This document shows, in pieces, positions 1 through 9,850 of a DNA stretch of 64,000 nucleotides (positions are counted from its first letter, which is position 1; each line of letters opens with the position of its first letter). The position numbers were made by a program, and so were the translations under genes. The DNA is from Astragalus membranaceus (Eukaryota > Streptophyta > Magnoliopsida > Fabales > Fabaceae): contig CM076849.1 in the NCBI GenBank assembly GCA_039519185.1, positions 70,116,784-70,180,783 of the forward strand, given 5' to 3'. Below the pieces are notes generated by a model, which was not told where the DNA came from, ran no database searches, and saw only the letters and a program-made list of their open reading frames with translations.

Positions 1-1164
1 TTACTTCTCTGTTTTTTTTTGTTTTGTGTTCTGATTCTTAATATTTACAGACTAACCTATTTACAGTATAAACTGGAAATTCGATTTTGGTTCAAGTATG
101 TAGATTCCAGGAGCTAGGCCGAACCCTAATGCATCAGGATTAAAACAAAACTAAATCTATTCACAGCCCTAATACCCACGGTATAAACAGAGTCTAATTT
201 TTTTCAGTTATATATATTCTGATTATAGAGCCTAGCATGTATTCAAATTGACAGAATATAGGGAAAACGAAATAGTGGTAGCCAACCTTTTTTCCAGCCT
301 CAGAATTTCTCCTTTTGTTTGCTGCTTGCTGCTGCTATGGCTACTGTCTATTACTGCTGTGGCCTTTCTTTGTTTCAGAAATTCTGATTGTTTTCGTTGA
401 TTAGGGTTTTTATGTGAAACCTAATCAGTTGGTCCGGATTTCTGTCTGTCTTTTCTCTCTGGACTGGGCTTGTTTATATAGGCAATTTTTAGGCTTAGGA
501 AATTAATTTCTGATTCTAATTTGATTTGTTTTCCTATTTCAGGTATTGGACTCTTGGGCAACAAGAATTAGCCCATGGATCTGCTGCTGTTTGTGTTTTC
601 GTTTTTTCCCTGATTTTTTGTATTTTCGTTTTTCTATTTTTTTGTGTTTTTTAGAATTTTGTAATTTTGGATTTTTTGGATTATTATTATTTTTGTATAT
701 TTTTGGATATTTGGACTCCTAAACACTATTAAATTGTAAATTAAATAAACTTTGATTTTTTTGACATTTTTGGACTCAACAAATTAAATAGACAAAATAA
801 AAATAAACTAGACAAATGCGCTAGAACGAGGCTCAAATAGAACAAATAGGCCCGCTAACGCTAAAAATTAACTAGGAACCACGTTTGTGGGCCCGACTCA
901 AAATGATAAGCCCAATAGTGAGAAAAGCGACTTAAATAAGCCCGCTTAGGTTCAACTATGCCCAAATATGAAGATTAAACTGAAGAATGCGCGAAAAGAT
1001 CGATCATTCGCACGCATGCCTAGCTTAAGTAACGGTATTTCGACTTAATTGAACGGATAATTGAAATTGGCTTAAATTAAAAAAGGACGCTATTCTAACT
1101 ACTCAAAATACAAATTAAGTAAAACAACTGACTAGAAGAAGGCGGACAAAATTGGGGTATAACA
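1..1164. repeat. AT-rich non-coding stretch, possibly LTR-like
   Basis: I see no convincing coding frame here. The stretch holds a TATA-like run near 472-482 and ends in ATAACA directly against a copia-type primer-binding remnant, so it occupies the place where the 5' LTR of the next element should be. It does not resemble the 3' LTR of that element at 5374-6838. It may be an LTR of another family that truncated the element, but its left end lies outside the window. The assignment is weak. Confidence 0.3.
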
Positions 1165-1174
1165 GTATCAGAGC
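1165..1174 (+). other. Copia primer-binding-site remnant
   Basis: GTATCAGAGC matches the core of the usual copia primer-binding site TGGTATCAGAGC, complementary to the 3' end of initiator tRNA-Met. The first two bases are missing, at the junction with the upstream LTR-like sequence. It lies 39 bases before the gag start, the normal position. Confidence 0.6.
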
Positions 1175-1212
1175 TAGACTCTTGTATAAAGGGCCTAGCA
1201 GCTTCAAGAGAA

Positions 1213-2262
1213 ATGGCTTCAGGTTGGTCTACGCAAGAGGGTGCTTCTCTTACCCGTCCTCCGGGATTCAACGGGAAAGATTACGCATATTGGAAAGAAA
1301 GAATGAGAATATTTATTGAAGGGGTAGACTTAGATGTTTGGGATGCTATGGAAAAAGGACCCTATGTCCCTATGCATATAGTAAATGGTGTTCTTACTAT
1401 TAAAGATAGAGCTGAATGGTCTGATGAGGAAAAGAGAAAAGTGCAACACAATTTACGAGCTAAAAATATTATTATGTCTGCTTTGAGTCCTGATGAGTTC
1501 TTTAGAGTATCAAATTGTAAATCTGCTCAAGAAATGTGGGATAATCTGCAAGTCACTCATGAGGGTACAAATGAAGTAAAAAGGGCCAGAACGAACACTC
1601 TGATCAGAGAGTACGAGCTATTCCGAATGAATTCAGGTGAAACTATTCCAGAGATGCAAAAGAGGTTCACTCACATAGTGAATCAACTGAGTTTGTTGGG
1701 AAAGTCATTCCCTGCTGAAGATCTGATCAACAAAGTCCTAAGGTGTCTAAACAGAGAATGGCAACCCAAAGTAACCGCTATAGCTGAATCTAGGATCTTA
1801 GCTACAATGTCACTTGCCACTCTATTTGGTAAGCTACAAGAGCATGAACTAGAACTTACTCGTTTGGCTGAGCATGAAAATACAGATAAGAAAAAGAAAA
1901 GCTTGGCATTAAAGGCTTCTAGTTCGAGTCGACACTGTGACAGTGATAACTCAGAAAGTGAGGATGATGAAAACGAAGAGAGCGTGGCACTCATGGTTCG
2001 AAAATTCAAAAAGCTTATGAGAAAGAAAAATTTTTCTAAAATTTTTTCTCCAAAAAGGTTCTCGAGTAAAGAAAGTTCATCCGGTCCTCTAACATGCTAT
2101 GAATGTGGGAAATCTGGTCACATGAGGATGGAATGCCCAAATCTACAGAAAAAGGGATCCAAATTCGAAAAGAAGGCATTCAAAGAAAACAAAAGAAGGA
2201 AAGCCTACATAGCTTGGGAAGACAATGACACGAGTAGTTCAGATGGCTCAGAAAGTGAATAA
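1213..2262 (+). CDS. Copia (SIRE-type) Gag protein
   Basis: A 349-residue intact frame. Residues about 15-220 match the copia-type Gag (UBN2/DUF4219) pattern: RPPGFNGKDYAYWKERM near the start, then an alpha-helical capsid-like region. A CCHC zinc knuckle (CYECGKSGHMRMEC) lies at about residues 295-308 and is followed by a basic stretch. The tail is acidic and serine-rich. Gag forms the cytoplasmic virus-like particle and packages the element RNA. The start was chosen because it follows the primer-binding remnant and the family usually begins with Met-Ala-Ser. The frame stops at 2262, whereas related elements usually run on towards protease, so a nonsense change is likely. Confidence 0.85.
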   Translation: MASGWSTQEGASLTRPPGFNGKDYAYWKERMRIFIEGVDLDVWDAMEKGPYVPMHIVNGVLTIKDRAEWSDEEKRKVQHNLRAKNIIMSALSPDEFFRVSNCKSAQEMWDNLQVTHEGTNEVKRARTNTLIREYELFRMNSGETIPEMQKRFTHIVNQLSLLGKSFPAEDLINKVLRCLNREWQPKVTAIAESRILATMSLATLFGKLQEHELELTRLAEHENTDKKKKSLALKASSSSRHCDSDNSESEDDENEESVALMVRKFKKLMRKKNFSKIFSPKRFSSKESSSGPLTCYECGKSGHMRMECPNLQKKGSKFEKKAFKENKRRKAYIAWEDNDTSSSDGSESE

Positions 2263-2277
2263 GCTCAAGTTGCTCTT

Positions 2278-2888
2278 ATGGCCGATCATGACAGTGAAAG
2301 TGAATCTGAAAGTGAGGTAAGCTCTAACTCTGAATCGTTACAAGATGCAAATCATGAATTGCATGAAGCATTTATTGAGTTGCATGATGATTCCTTAAAA
2401 CTTGCTAAAGCATTAGATAAATCAAAGAAAGTTATTACAAATCTTCAAAATGAAGTTATTGCTTTAATAAGGAAAGACTAGAACTTAAAAAAGAAAATTA
2501 TAGTCTGGGTTATCTTAAAGCAAATCATGTTTGCGATAAATGTGTTGAAAATGAAAAGAAAGTTCATGAGCTTGAATGGACGATAGGCAAAATGTCCAAC
2601 TTACAGCATGTGTATCCTAGGGCTCCAAGAATTAATTTTGTGAAAAGAAATGTGCATCATAGACCTCCTATAAACAATTTCATAAAAAGGCAAGTGCATT
2701 ACAAACCAAAGCTTTCCACTAGACCATATATTAAATGTTATTATTGTGATAAACCTGGACATACTACTTCCGTTTGCATGGCAAGAGGTAGACAAACTGT
2801 GAAAAAGGTATGGGTTCCCAAAAGGACCAAACCAAACACTAACCCACAAGGACCCAAAGAGATTTGGGTACCTAGAACCCTGTTTTAA
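2278..2888 (+). pseudogene. Downstream Gag region with second zinc knuckle, broken
   Basis: This continues the Gag region in pieces. Bases 2278-2481 encode an acidic, coiled-coil-like stretch (67 residues). Bases 2592-2888 encode a basic stretch with a second CCHC knuckle (CYYCDKPGHTTSVC). Two zinc knuckles separated by an acidic coil are typical of SIRE/Maximus Gag-Pol. The pieces are separated by stop codons and frame changes, so no continuous polyprotein can be made. Confidence 0.6.
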
Positions 2889-2925
2889 ATCACTGCAGGT
2901 ATGCTTCAAGGTATGGGGGACAGAT

Positions 2926-3130
2926 CGGTACCTTGACAGCAAAAACACAAAGCGCATGACTGGAGAAGCAAAGCCCTTAAACACTCACCCCAGGTCAAGC
3001 AGTCATGTGACTTATGGTAAGAACAAAGAATATTCGGTGAAGGTTAGTCCCTATATGCAAGAAAATAAGTATTTGACTCTGTCTCATGCATCTGAGAAAA
3101 ACACTTATAAGACATGTCAAAGTAACTAAG
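2926..3130 (+). pseudogene. Copia aspartic protease remnant
   Basis: One frame reads YLDS followed after four residues by RMTGE, which matches the copia protease active-site region (usually YLDSGCSxHMTG). The Gly-Cys following the Asp-Ser is replaced, so catalysis is unlikely. The frame differs from that of the preceding zinc-knuckle piece and ends soon after. Beyond about 3130 the expected integrase and reverse transcriptase are absent, which places the deletion breakpoint here. Confidence 0.55.
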
Positions 3131-3424
3131 CAGAACATATATCATTCATATAGATCATGATTAGATGGAAATACAAAGGACCCCATTAAATTCTCTAAGT
3201 CTGTGCATATAAAAATTATAATACCACCATCTTAGAGTTCATGTTTCAGAGAGGCATTGTATGATTAAGTTAGTTGAGTCTTTTCAAAACAGCAAGTTAA
3301 TATTCCTTTAAAAAGAAAATTTGTTCATTGGCCTTTTTATCAAATAAAATCTGAACTAATCATATGCTTCATTGAGTTTTGTGTTTTAAAAGAAAAATGA
3401 GCATCATAGTATTATTGTGTGGCC

Positions 3425-3560
3425 TGAGAATCGATTTCCAAGTCCCTATTAATGTGATAAAAATCGATTATGATCCTGTGTCAGTGGATTACTTACTTTA
3501 TGCTTCTCAATCGATTATGCCCTGCAAAAATCACAACCAAATCGATTGCCTTCCTAAAAT
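3425..3560. repeat. Short array of AATCGATT-containing units (internal copy)
   Basis: Four ATCGATT cores at about 3431, 3463, 3511 and 3541, plus a degenerate one near 3486, lie roughly 30 bases apart in otherwise divergent sequence. The same motif forms a much longer array in the 3' LTR of this element at 5640-6190. Confidence 0.6.
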
Positions 3561-3777
3561 AACTCTCCTTGTTTTGAAAACCATGCGCTGCCTCCTTATC
3601 TTTTCCAACAAGAAAGGCGCAAAAATTCCTCCTAAATTATCTCACCATATCTTCTCCTATTTTGTTAGGCGCCTATCTATCTAAGCGATTAAAATCTCTC
3701 TTTAGCTACCTACATTCACTATCCACTCCATTCCAGTGCAGTCATCGCAAAAATAACTTCTCTCTGAGTATCTCTCA

Positions 3778-4983
3778 ATGCCTCCAAGAACCAAGAATGT
3801 TTGTGTCAAAAGGAAGAAGATGCATGATGGTGAAGCCAGTAACTCCTTTCAATCCTTCTACTCTGGGTACTTCACTAATCCTGATCACTCTGAACTGTAT
3901 AACAACAACTTCTCTCTTAGAGGATTAGGAACTAAATATGCTCTAGATTTACCATGGTTTCGTAGTCAAAAAGGCTTTGAGTTTATTGATTGGCTATACT
4001 ATCACAAACTATTAGATTTCCTAACTACAACAGGACCAGTTGTTCCGGACTCTGTTAAAGCCTTCTACACCACGCTAAGCTACAATGCCAAAACTGAAAC
4101 TCTGTCAGCCGAATTAAAAGGAACTAAAATCCATCTCACCCTGGCTCAATTTAGTAGTATTACAAATCTACATTTTGACGGTGAGAAATTAATCAATATG
4201 TGTCCTCCAGATTCTTGGACTGAGTTAAATCTTGCAGATGCGTGTGTATCAATCTGTCACGCCCTGGCGGATGTTAGAAAACGGCCTATCTTAGCCAAAT
4301 CCCTTACAGCCCAAATTAGGCTTCTTCACTACATCATTGCCAGGATCATCCTTCCCAAAACCTCAAACCTAGCTCAGGTAACCTATGATGAAGTGACCTT
4401 ACTTTGGGGCATTAAACACCAGAAAAGCATAAAATGGGCACATCTGATTGTGAACCACAAGCTGAAACACAAAAATTCTAGTGAAAAATCCCTTCCATAC
4501 TGTGTCCTCATCACAAAAATCCTCCACCACTTCAACATCCCGTTCTTAGGAGAGAAAATTCTAAAAGGAAAAGCAGCCTATCACATGATCAGCACCTCCA
4601 CCATAAATCAAATGCACTACATTCAAGATGGAGATACATGGTATCATGCCACCATTGGTATATCATCCTCCCAAGAATTTGATCCAAATAGGCCACCTGG
4701 TCCCAATACGCACTCTACAATACCTGAGGTTGCTCAGCCCAACACAAACAACTCTACTGCTGCAGCTGCCACCTCCTCTACCGCCCTTGATCATTTCTTG
4801 GTTGCACTCAACATCTTTCAAAATGAGCAGCGCGAAATGCATGAAGAATTGAAACAAGAAATCATCACTTCTAGAGAGACCCATAGTCGCGAAATTGCTG
4901 CTTTAAACAACCGGTTAACAGAATTTGAGACTCGTGTCGGTACTTTCTCGTTTTGGATGCATGATCCTTTGATAGTACCATGA
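3778..4983 (+). CDS. Envelope-like ORF of a SIRE/Maximus element
   Basis: A 401-residue intact frame between the lost pol and the 3' LTR, the place of the env-like ORF in SIRE-type elements. Residues about 50-270 fit the plant retroelement domain often called putative plant transposon protein. A low-complexity Pro/Thr/Ala segment follows (about 295-330), then a heptad-like coiled coil (about 335-385). I see no signal peptide and no convincing transmembrane helix, so an envelope role is not supported. The function of these ORFs is unknown. It is the best-preserved frame of this otherwise broken element. Confidence 0.65.
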   Translation: MPPRTKNVCVKRKKMHDGEASNSFQSFYSGYFTNPDHSELYNNNFSLRGLGTKYALDLPWFRSQKGFEFIDWLYYHKLLDFLTTTGPVVPDSVKAFYTTLSYNAKTETLSAELKGTKIHLTLAQFSSITNLHFDGEKLINMCPPDSWTELNLADACVSICHALADVRKRPILAKSLTAQIRLLHYIIARIILPKTSNLAQVTYDEVTLLWGIKHQKSIKWAHLIVNHKLKHKNSSEKSLPYCVLITKILHHFNIPFLGEKILKGKAAYHMISTSTINQMHYIQDGDTWYHATIGISSSQEFDPNRPPGPNTHSTIPEVAQPNTNNSTAAAATSSTALDHFLVALNIFQNEQREMHEELKQEIITSRETHSREIAALNNRLTEFETRVGTFSFWMHDPLIVP

Positions 4984-5360
4984 GCCACCATAATCTTTCT
5001 ATATTTTGTGCCATGTTGGCATAACCTTTCCATATATAGCATATGACTTGTGATCTATGATTCGTTTGATGGAAATTTCTTTTATCTGCAATGGTTAAAA
5101 TATTTTTCTGTTTTGTTTTGCTGTGATGACCGATTCGCAAACTTTGTCATATGTCGACCCTTTTTATTATGAAAAAAAGGGGGAGAAATATAGTGTCACA
5201 TTAAGTATTTAAATTTGTTAGTGTTATAGCATTGTCACTTTGCATCTAGTCAATAAAACAGGGGGAGCATCAAGTAAGGGGGAGTATCACATATATGCAT
5301 TATTTTTGCTTTGATGCACTAACCTCCCACCTAAAGATGAGTCAAGTTTTGTCATCATCA
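4984..5360 (+). other. Non-coding region between env-like ORF and 3' LTR
   Basis: No credible gene. Three purine-rich stretches of the GGGGGAG type occur at about 5180, 5260 and 5278, before the tract that borders the 3' LTR. Multiple purine tracts in this interval are common in SIRE-type elements. Confidence 0.5.
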
Positions 5361-5373
5361 AAAAAGGGGAGAA
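5360..5373 (+). other. Polypurine tract of the SIRE-type element
   Basis: AAAAAAGGGGAGAA lies immediately before the LTR start TGTGGATACC. It is the expected primer for plus-strand DNA synthesis. Confidence 0.7.
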
Positions 5374-6838
5374 TGTGGATACCTTGTATTGCAGGTTAGG
5401 TTTTGATGATGAAAGTGACCGAAGCCAAAGTGACAAATTATCTAAGTCACAATCCAAGGCAATCAAATACTCAAGAATTAAAGTCTCAAGAATTAAGGGT
5501 AGTTTTTAGGGTTTGGGATTGTCTTAGGAAAAACTGTAAGCCGCTTCCGAAGGTCAGCTCATCTCACAAAAGTCTCATGCCTTCACTCTTTCAAAATGCA
5601 TGCATGCACACGTAAACACAAAAAGAATTTTTAAGAAATTAAGAAATCGATTCACTACTTTGAACTAAACATCAAAATCGATTTCCAAATCACAATGAAA
5701 GAGAGTAATCGATTCATCAACTATTTTTTAAAGCACAAAATCGATTTCCAAGATGTTTCAAAAAGAAAGAAATCGATTCCTACTATTTTCCCTAAAACAC
5801 AATCGATTTCTTTCCTGTTTTCAGAGCACCTAATCGATTGGCCCCTCACTCTAATCAGGCAAAGAATCGATTCTTCTTTTAATGCACTCAAGAATAAAAT
5901 CGATTCCCTTCCTTTTTTTAAACTATAAATCGATTTGCATCTTATTTCAAACAATACATAATCGATTTCCCTCCTGCACTAAAGCCATAAATCGATTCTC
6001 ATCTCCTTTCAAACAAACAAAGAATCGATTACCATCTTAGGATATCTTAGGCGCATAATCGATTGTCTCCTTAGTTTATTCAGCCACATAATCAATCATC
6101 ATCCTAGATCTATTCAGGCATAAAATTGATTATCATCTTTAGGCAATTCAGGCATACAATCGATTTTGTCATTTCCAAAATTGATTCAACGGGCATATTT
6201 TTCTAAGCCTTTAAATAGAAGGCTTTGCAAATCACTTTTCAACACAACCCATTTTCACGATAAATGCATCAAACGAAAACAACCCTTTTACATATTCACT
6301 TCTCCTCTTCACGTACTGTTCGTCCGTCAGAGCTGATCTCTTGCAAGGGTTAGTCGGGTTGGGGAAATTTCAAGTTGTAATATCTTCCTACACAAGAGGT
6401 ATTTTGGTATTTACATTGTAATTTGTTTTATCATTGTATTTTGTACTAGGGAGTGGGGTATCTTTCTAGGGTAGCTGTTTGTACTAGGAAGTGGGGTATC
6501 TTTCTGGGGCAGCTGGTTGTAACAGGGGTGGGATATCTCTTGTTATTTTTGTAATAGATTTGAGGGCTCTTCATAGGTGGGGTATCCTAGGAGGAGAGTG
6601 CCTGAGTCTGTAAAGGTTTCCAAGGCACCCGTAAGCCTTGTTGTGTTAGTGGAAAATCTCACAAGGGTGTGAGGACTGGACGTAGGTCACTGGGAGGTGA
6701 CCGAACCAGTATAAATCTGCTGTGTTCTTTATTGCTTTATTTTCTTTTTCCTTCGCTTCCATTAACCTGCGCGAAAATTAATCTAAGTTGTTAAAAAAGG
6801 GGAAAAGTTTTTAAAATCTCAATTCACCCCCTCTTGAG
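5374..6838 (+). repeat. 3' LTR of the SIRE-type element
   Basis: It begins TGTGGATACC directly after the polypurine tract and runs to CACCCCCTCTTGAGAC, where it meets LINE-related coding sequence. The exact right edge is uncertain because no second LTR is available for comparison. It contains the AATCGATT array (5640-6190), then a GC-richer part with repeated GTGGGGTATC motifs around 6450-6590. Confidence 0.65.
5640..6190. repeat. AATCGATT array, about 31-bp spacing
   Basis: About fifteen ATCGATT cores plus three degenerate ones are spaced at 29-34 bases (for example about 5645, 5675, 5706, 5738, 5769, 5800, 5830, 5864, 5896, 5926, 5958, 5989, 6020, 6054, 6156). The sequence between cores is poorly conserved, so the palindrome is better kept than the unit. 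Short frames across it are by-products of the repeat. Confidence 0.85.
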
Positions 6839-6841
6839 ACT

Positions 6842-7428
6842 GAAGCCACTTGGTAACACTAAGGAGGAGGGAGGTTTAGGTGTGAAGGATATTGAAATGT
6901 TTAATATTGCTCTATTGGCCAAATGGAAGTGGAGGTTGATGTCGGATGAAGGTGCGCCTTGGAGGGGTATTCTTTCGAATAGATATGGTGATTTGGGGTC
7001 TATTTTTTTCAATGGTTCAACATCGGTGCATAGAAGGGAAGATTCTTTGTGGTGGCGCGATCTTAGGTGTGTGGGGGAGGAGAGGTTCTCAGTGGGTTGG
7101 TTCGAATCAAATGTAAGATGGAGGTTGGGGGATGGCAGCAGAGTGGATTTTTGGCATCATCATTGACTTGGGCAACGTCCGTTGAAGATTGAGTTTGGCA
7201 ACATTTTCAACAATTGTAATAATAAAAATGTGAGACTGGCGGATCTAGGAGTTTGGCGTGATGATCATTGGCAGTGGAATTTTTCTTTTTTCGCAGGTGT
7301 TGGATCCGCATTCGGTGATGAAGTTGATGAGTTGTTGACGATTCTGCGTGATGTTCATATTTCCTGTGGAGTTGCTGACCGATTGTGTTGGTTTATTGAT
7401 CCGCTAAAATCCTTCACGGTTCGGTCTT
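6842..7428 (+). pseudogene. LINE reverse-transcriptase C-terminal fragment, copy 1
   Basis: The translation resembles the C-terminal part of plant non-LTR retrotransposon proteins, downstream of RT: a KEEGGLGVKDIEMFN-like start, a LLAKWKWRL stretch, then the region before the zinc-binding RT domain. A TGA at about 7164 interrupts it (DFWHHH then stop), probably a mutated Trp. The same TGA is present in copy 2 at about 31342. The frame is cut at 7429 by a CACTA terminus. Its continuation lies at 32385-32815. Confidence 0.7.
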
Positions 7429-7726
7429 CACTACAAGAATAATCAGTTTTACCGGCAAGGAATTTCCGGCGGATTTTTATCCGCCGCAAACTTTCCGGCG
7501 GATTGTAGGACTTACCGGCATATTGTATCCGCCGCAAACTTGCCGGCGGAATTAGGGACTTTCCGGCGGATTTATCCGCCGCAAACATTTCCGGCGGATT
7601 TCGAGGTATTTTCGGCGGATCTGGTTTACGAATTTTTTTTTATTGAAAAAAACTTCAAAATCCGAAGGAAATGTTTGCGGCGGATAAATCCGCCGGAAAG
7701 TCCCTAATTCCGCCGGTAAGTTTGCA
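7429..7726 (+). mobile_element. CACTA transposon 5' end, copy 1 (truncated)
   Basis: It starts CACTACAAGAAT, the signature of plant CACTA (En/Spm) termini, inside the LINE frame. Subterminal repeats follow: TTTCCGGCGGAT and its complement ATCCGCCG occur many times in both orientations, as expected for transposase-binding subterminal arrays. It breaks off at 7726 at the start of repeat X. The second copy (31607) continues from the same point. Confidence 0.75.
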
Positions 7727-9305
7727 ACATTGAAATATATATAAATATGCATCGTATATTGATCACTATCAATTGGATCATAGTTATGCCCTTGGGCTTA
7801 CACAGGTTATCGTCTAAGTACCACGTTACACAGATGTCCCAAAAGGTGGTACGGTCTATAGGGTTATATATATACCATAGGTTAGGCTGAAAACTAAGTA
7901 GTCAAGCTAATATACTGAAACGCCTAATAGTCACTATATCAAAAGGTAGAGTTATAAGAGATTACAAGCCAGACTAAATCCCCAAAAAAAAACTCTTATA
8001 CTCTAAGTAGAACCAAAAGAACCAACTTCCAACAACCACTAATGATATCCATTGGGGAGATTCCCAACGGTACCACTACTACCGGAGCCATCAGACGGCT
8101 CCCACTCCGGTATGACAGGTACATCAGGGACCACAGCATCCTGAACTACAGCCCCAGGTATTGCCACACTAGGAAACAAAGCCTCTATTATACGGTTCAT
8201 AGGCAACTCTATCTCTAAGGTCTGATGAGCAGTAATAACAGTCATGGGTACTCCCTGTGCCCCGTCAGTAGTCTGAGTCACACCGGTATAAGTAATGATC
8301 TCCCAGATGGGATCTCCCATATCCTCCAGAAATCTAATCTGCCTGTGCCCAGAGTGTCCGAGAGTCTCCTCCGATGTCATCTGAAATGTAAGGGGTGAAA
8401 TACTCGTACACAAGTTTGCAATACGATGGTTACACAAGTTACATATAATAAGATACAGTGATAAGTAACAATCATATATAGACGTAAAAAGTGATCCCCA
8501 TCAGGCTAATTCAAAACCAGGCACTTAATTACACACAATCATTAAGTCCTGAAAAAAAACATGACAGACAGCATAGTGAAAACAATTATCGATAGTTAGT
8601 TAAATACTAGACATCATACTTATCCTGTAATCCATCAACAAGGTTAGTCTACTAACTAGAATAATATACTCAACCTACTCCATGGAGATTTCTCTATCCT
8701 TTTCAGCGTAAGGCCGTTTCAACTGCCATAACATGATTGTTTGAAATGAGAAGATATCCAATCTATACCCCAATCATTCTGGCCCGAGCGCTGCACCTTA
8801 TTATAGATAGTCCTGTACAGGCAGGCTCACCGTGTCGGGTAGTACGATTTCCCCCAGCCAGAATTGCGACAACTGACCATTGGTAGGAATTCGAAACACA
8901 AGTGCCCCCAGAAGGTCTGTAGTCGACCCAACCGAACCTATCCTCAGTCTTATATACTTGATAGTTCTATAAGAAACATCCTGTAGTAGCTCTTGGTAAA
9001 ATCATCAGTCTTACTAATCTAATCCATAAGCAACTTGACAATTCAGTCCTTAGAATCCATAGAACAACTTATGAAATACACCTTAACTTATCAGTCCTCT
9101 TAAGTCATATCACTAAGTCTATTATTATATCCCTAAGTAAAATAGACAACCAACATTCTCAACTAAACTCAAAATATACTAATTTTGACACATTTGCATA
9201 GAACTCAAACAAATCAAAATCACACAAATCACCTAAGAATAACTAGATAATATATATACAAGCAACACCCAACTTGTGCCCATCAACTTATTATTAGTAT
9301 TTTCC
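7727..9305 (-). repeat. Repeat X, copy 1 (probable gypsy LTR-derived, truncated)
   Basis: It matches 9488-9850 joined to 29082-30318 with a few per cent divergence. Copy 1 lacks the outer part that ends copy 2 in GTGTTACA at 31312; on the minus strand that end reads TGTAACACCC, a common start of plant Ty3/gypsy LTRs. A minus-strand frame at 8039-8437 (132 residues) is intact here but broken in copy 2, and I recognise no domain in it. Bases 9306-9487, after the match ends, are AT-rich and I see nothing in them. Confidence 0.55.
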
Positions 9306-9487
9306 ACTTATTGGTACACCCCTTTTTCTAACCTTTAAAAGTGGTGCTACACTTAACTAATATTCCTATTTATAATCTTCTTTTGAAAATATATTAATTC
9401 AAAGTAGATATGAATTTCGATTCTCAACTTACGAAAAATAATTTTCTAAACGTGTGAGAAACATAAAGAATTAATTATATCATACAA

Positions 9488-9850
9488 CATTGAAATATAT
9501 ATAAATATGCATCATATATTGATCACTATCAGTTGGATCATAGTGATGCCCTTGGGCTTACACAGGTTATCGTCTAAGTACCACGTCACACAGATGTCCC
9601 AAAAGGTGGTACGGTCTATAGGGTTATATATATACTATAGGTTAGGTTGAAAACTAAGTAGTCAAGCTAATATACTGAAACGCCTAATAGTCACTGTGTC
9701 AAAAGGTAGAGTTATAAGAGATTACAAGCCAGACTAAATCCCCAATAGAAAACTCTTATACTCTAAGTAGAACCAAAAGAACCAACTTCCAACAAGCACT
9801 AATGATATCCATTGGGGAGATTCCCAACGGTGCCACTACTACCGGAGCCA
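9488..9850 (-). repeat. Repeat X, copy 2, left part
   Basis: Nearly identical to 7727-8092. It is interrupted after AGCCA (9846-9850) by element A and resumes at 29082 with the same five bases, so copy 2 was whole before A arrived. Confidence 0.75.

Larger units (their letters stand above)
1165..6838 (+). mobile_element. SIRE/Maximus-type Ty1/copia element, pol deleted
   Basis: The order seen is primer-binding remnant, gag, second zinc-knuckle region, protease scrap, env-like ORF, polypurine tract and 3' LTR. The gag start and the extra ORF between pol and the 3' LTR are hallmarks of the SIRE/Maximus lineage of Ty1/copia. Integrase, reverse transcriptase and RNase H are missing: only about 650 bases separate the protease scrap from the env-like ORF. 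The 5' LTR is also missing. The element cannot move on its own. Its 3' end abuts a LINE fragment at about 6840, which was probably its target. Confidence 0.75.

Noticed and set aside
3778..4983. Genuine retroviral envelope glycoprotein
   Set aside because: No signal peptide, furin-type site or transmembrane anchor can be seen. The similarity is to plant retroelement ORFs of unknown function.
5640..6190. CRISPR-like regular array (conserved core every 31 bases)
   Set aside because: The conserved part is only 7-8 bases, the linkers are variable in length and partly related, there are no cas genes, and the setting is a plant LTR.
8039..8437. 132-codon minus-strand frame in repeat X
   Set aside because: Broken in the second copy of X (29056-29451) and without a known family. 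It could be a real small ORF of an LTR element, but I cannot support it as a gene.
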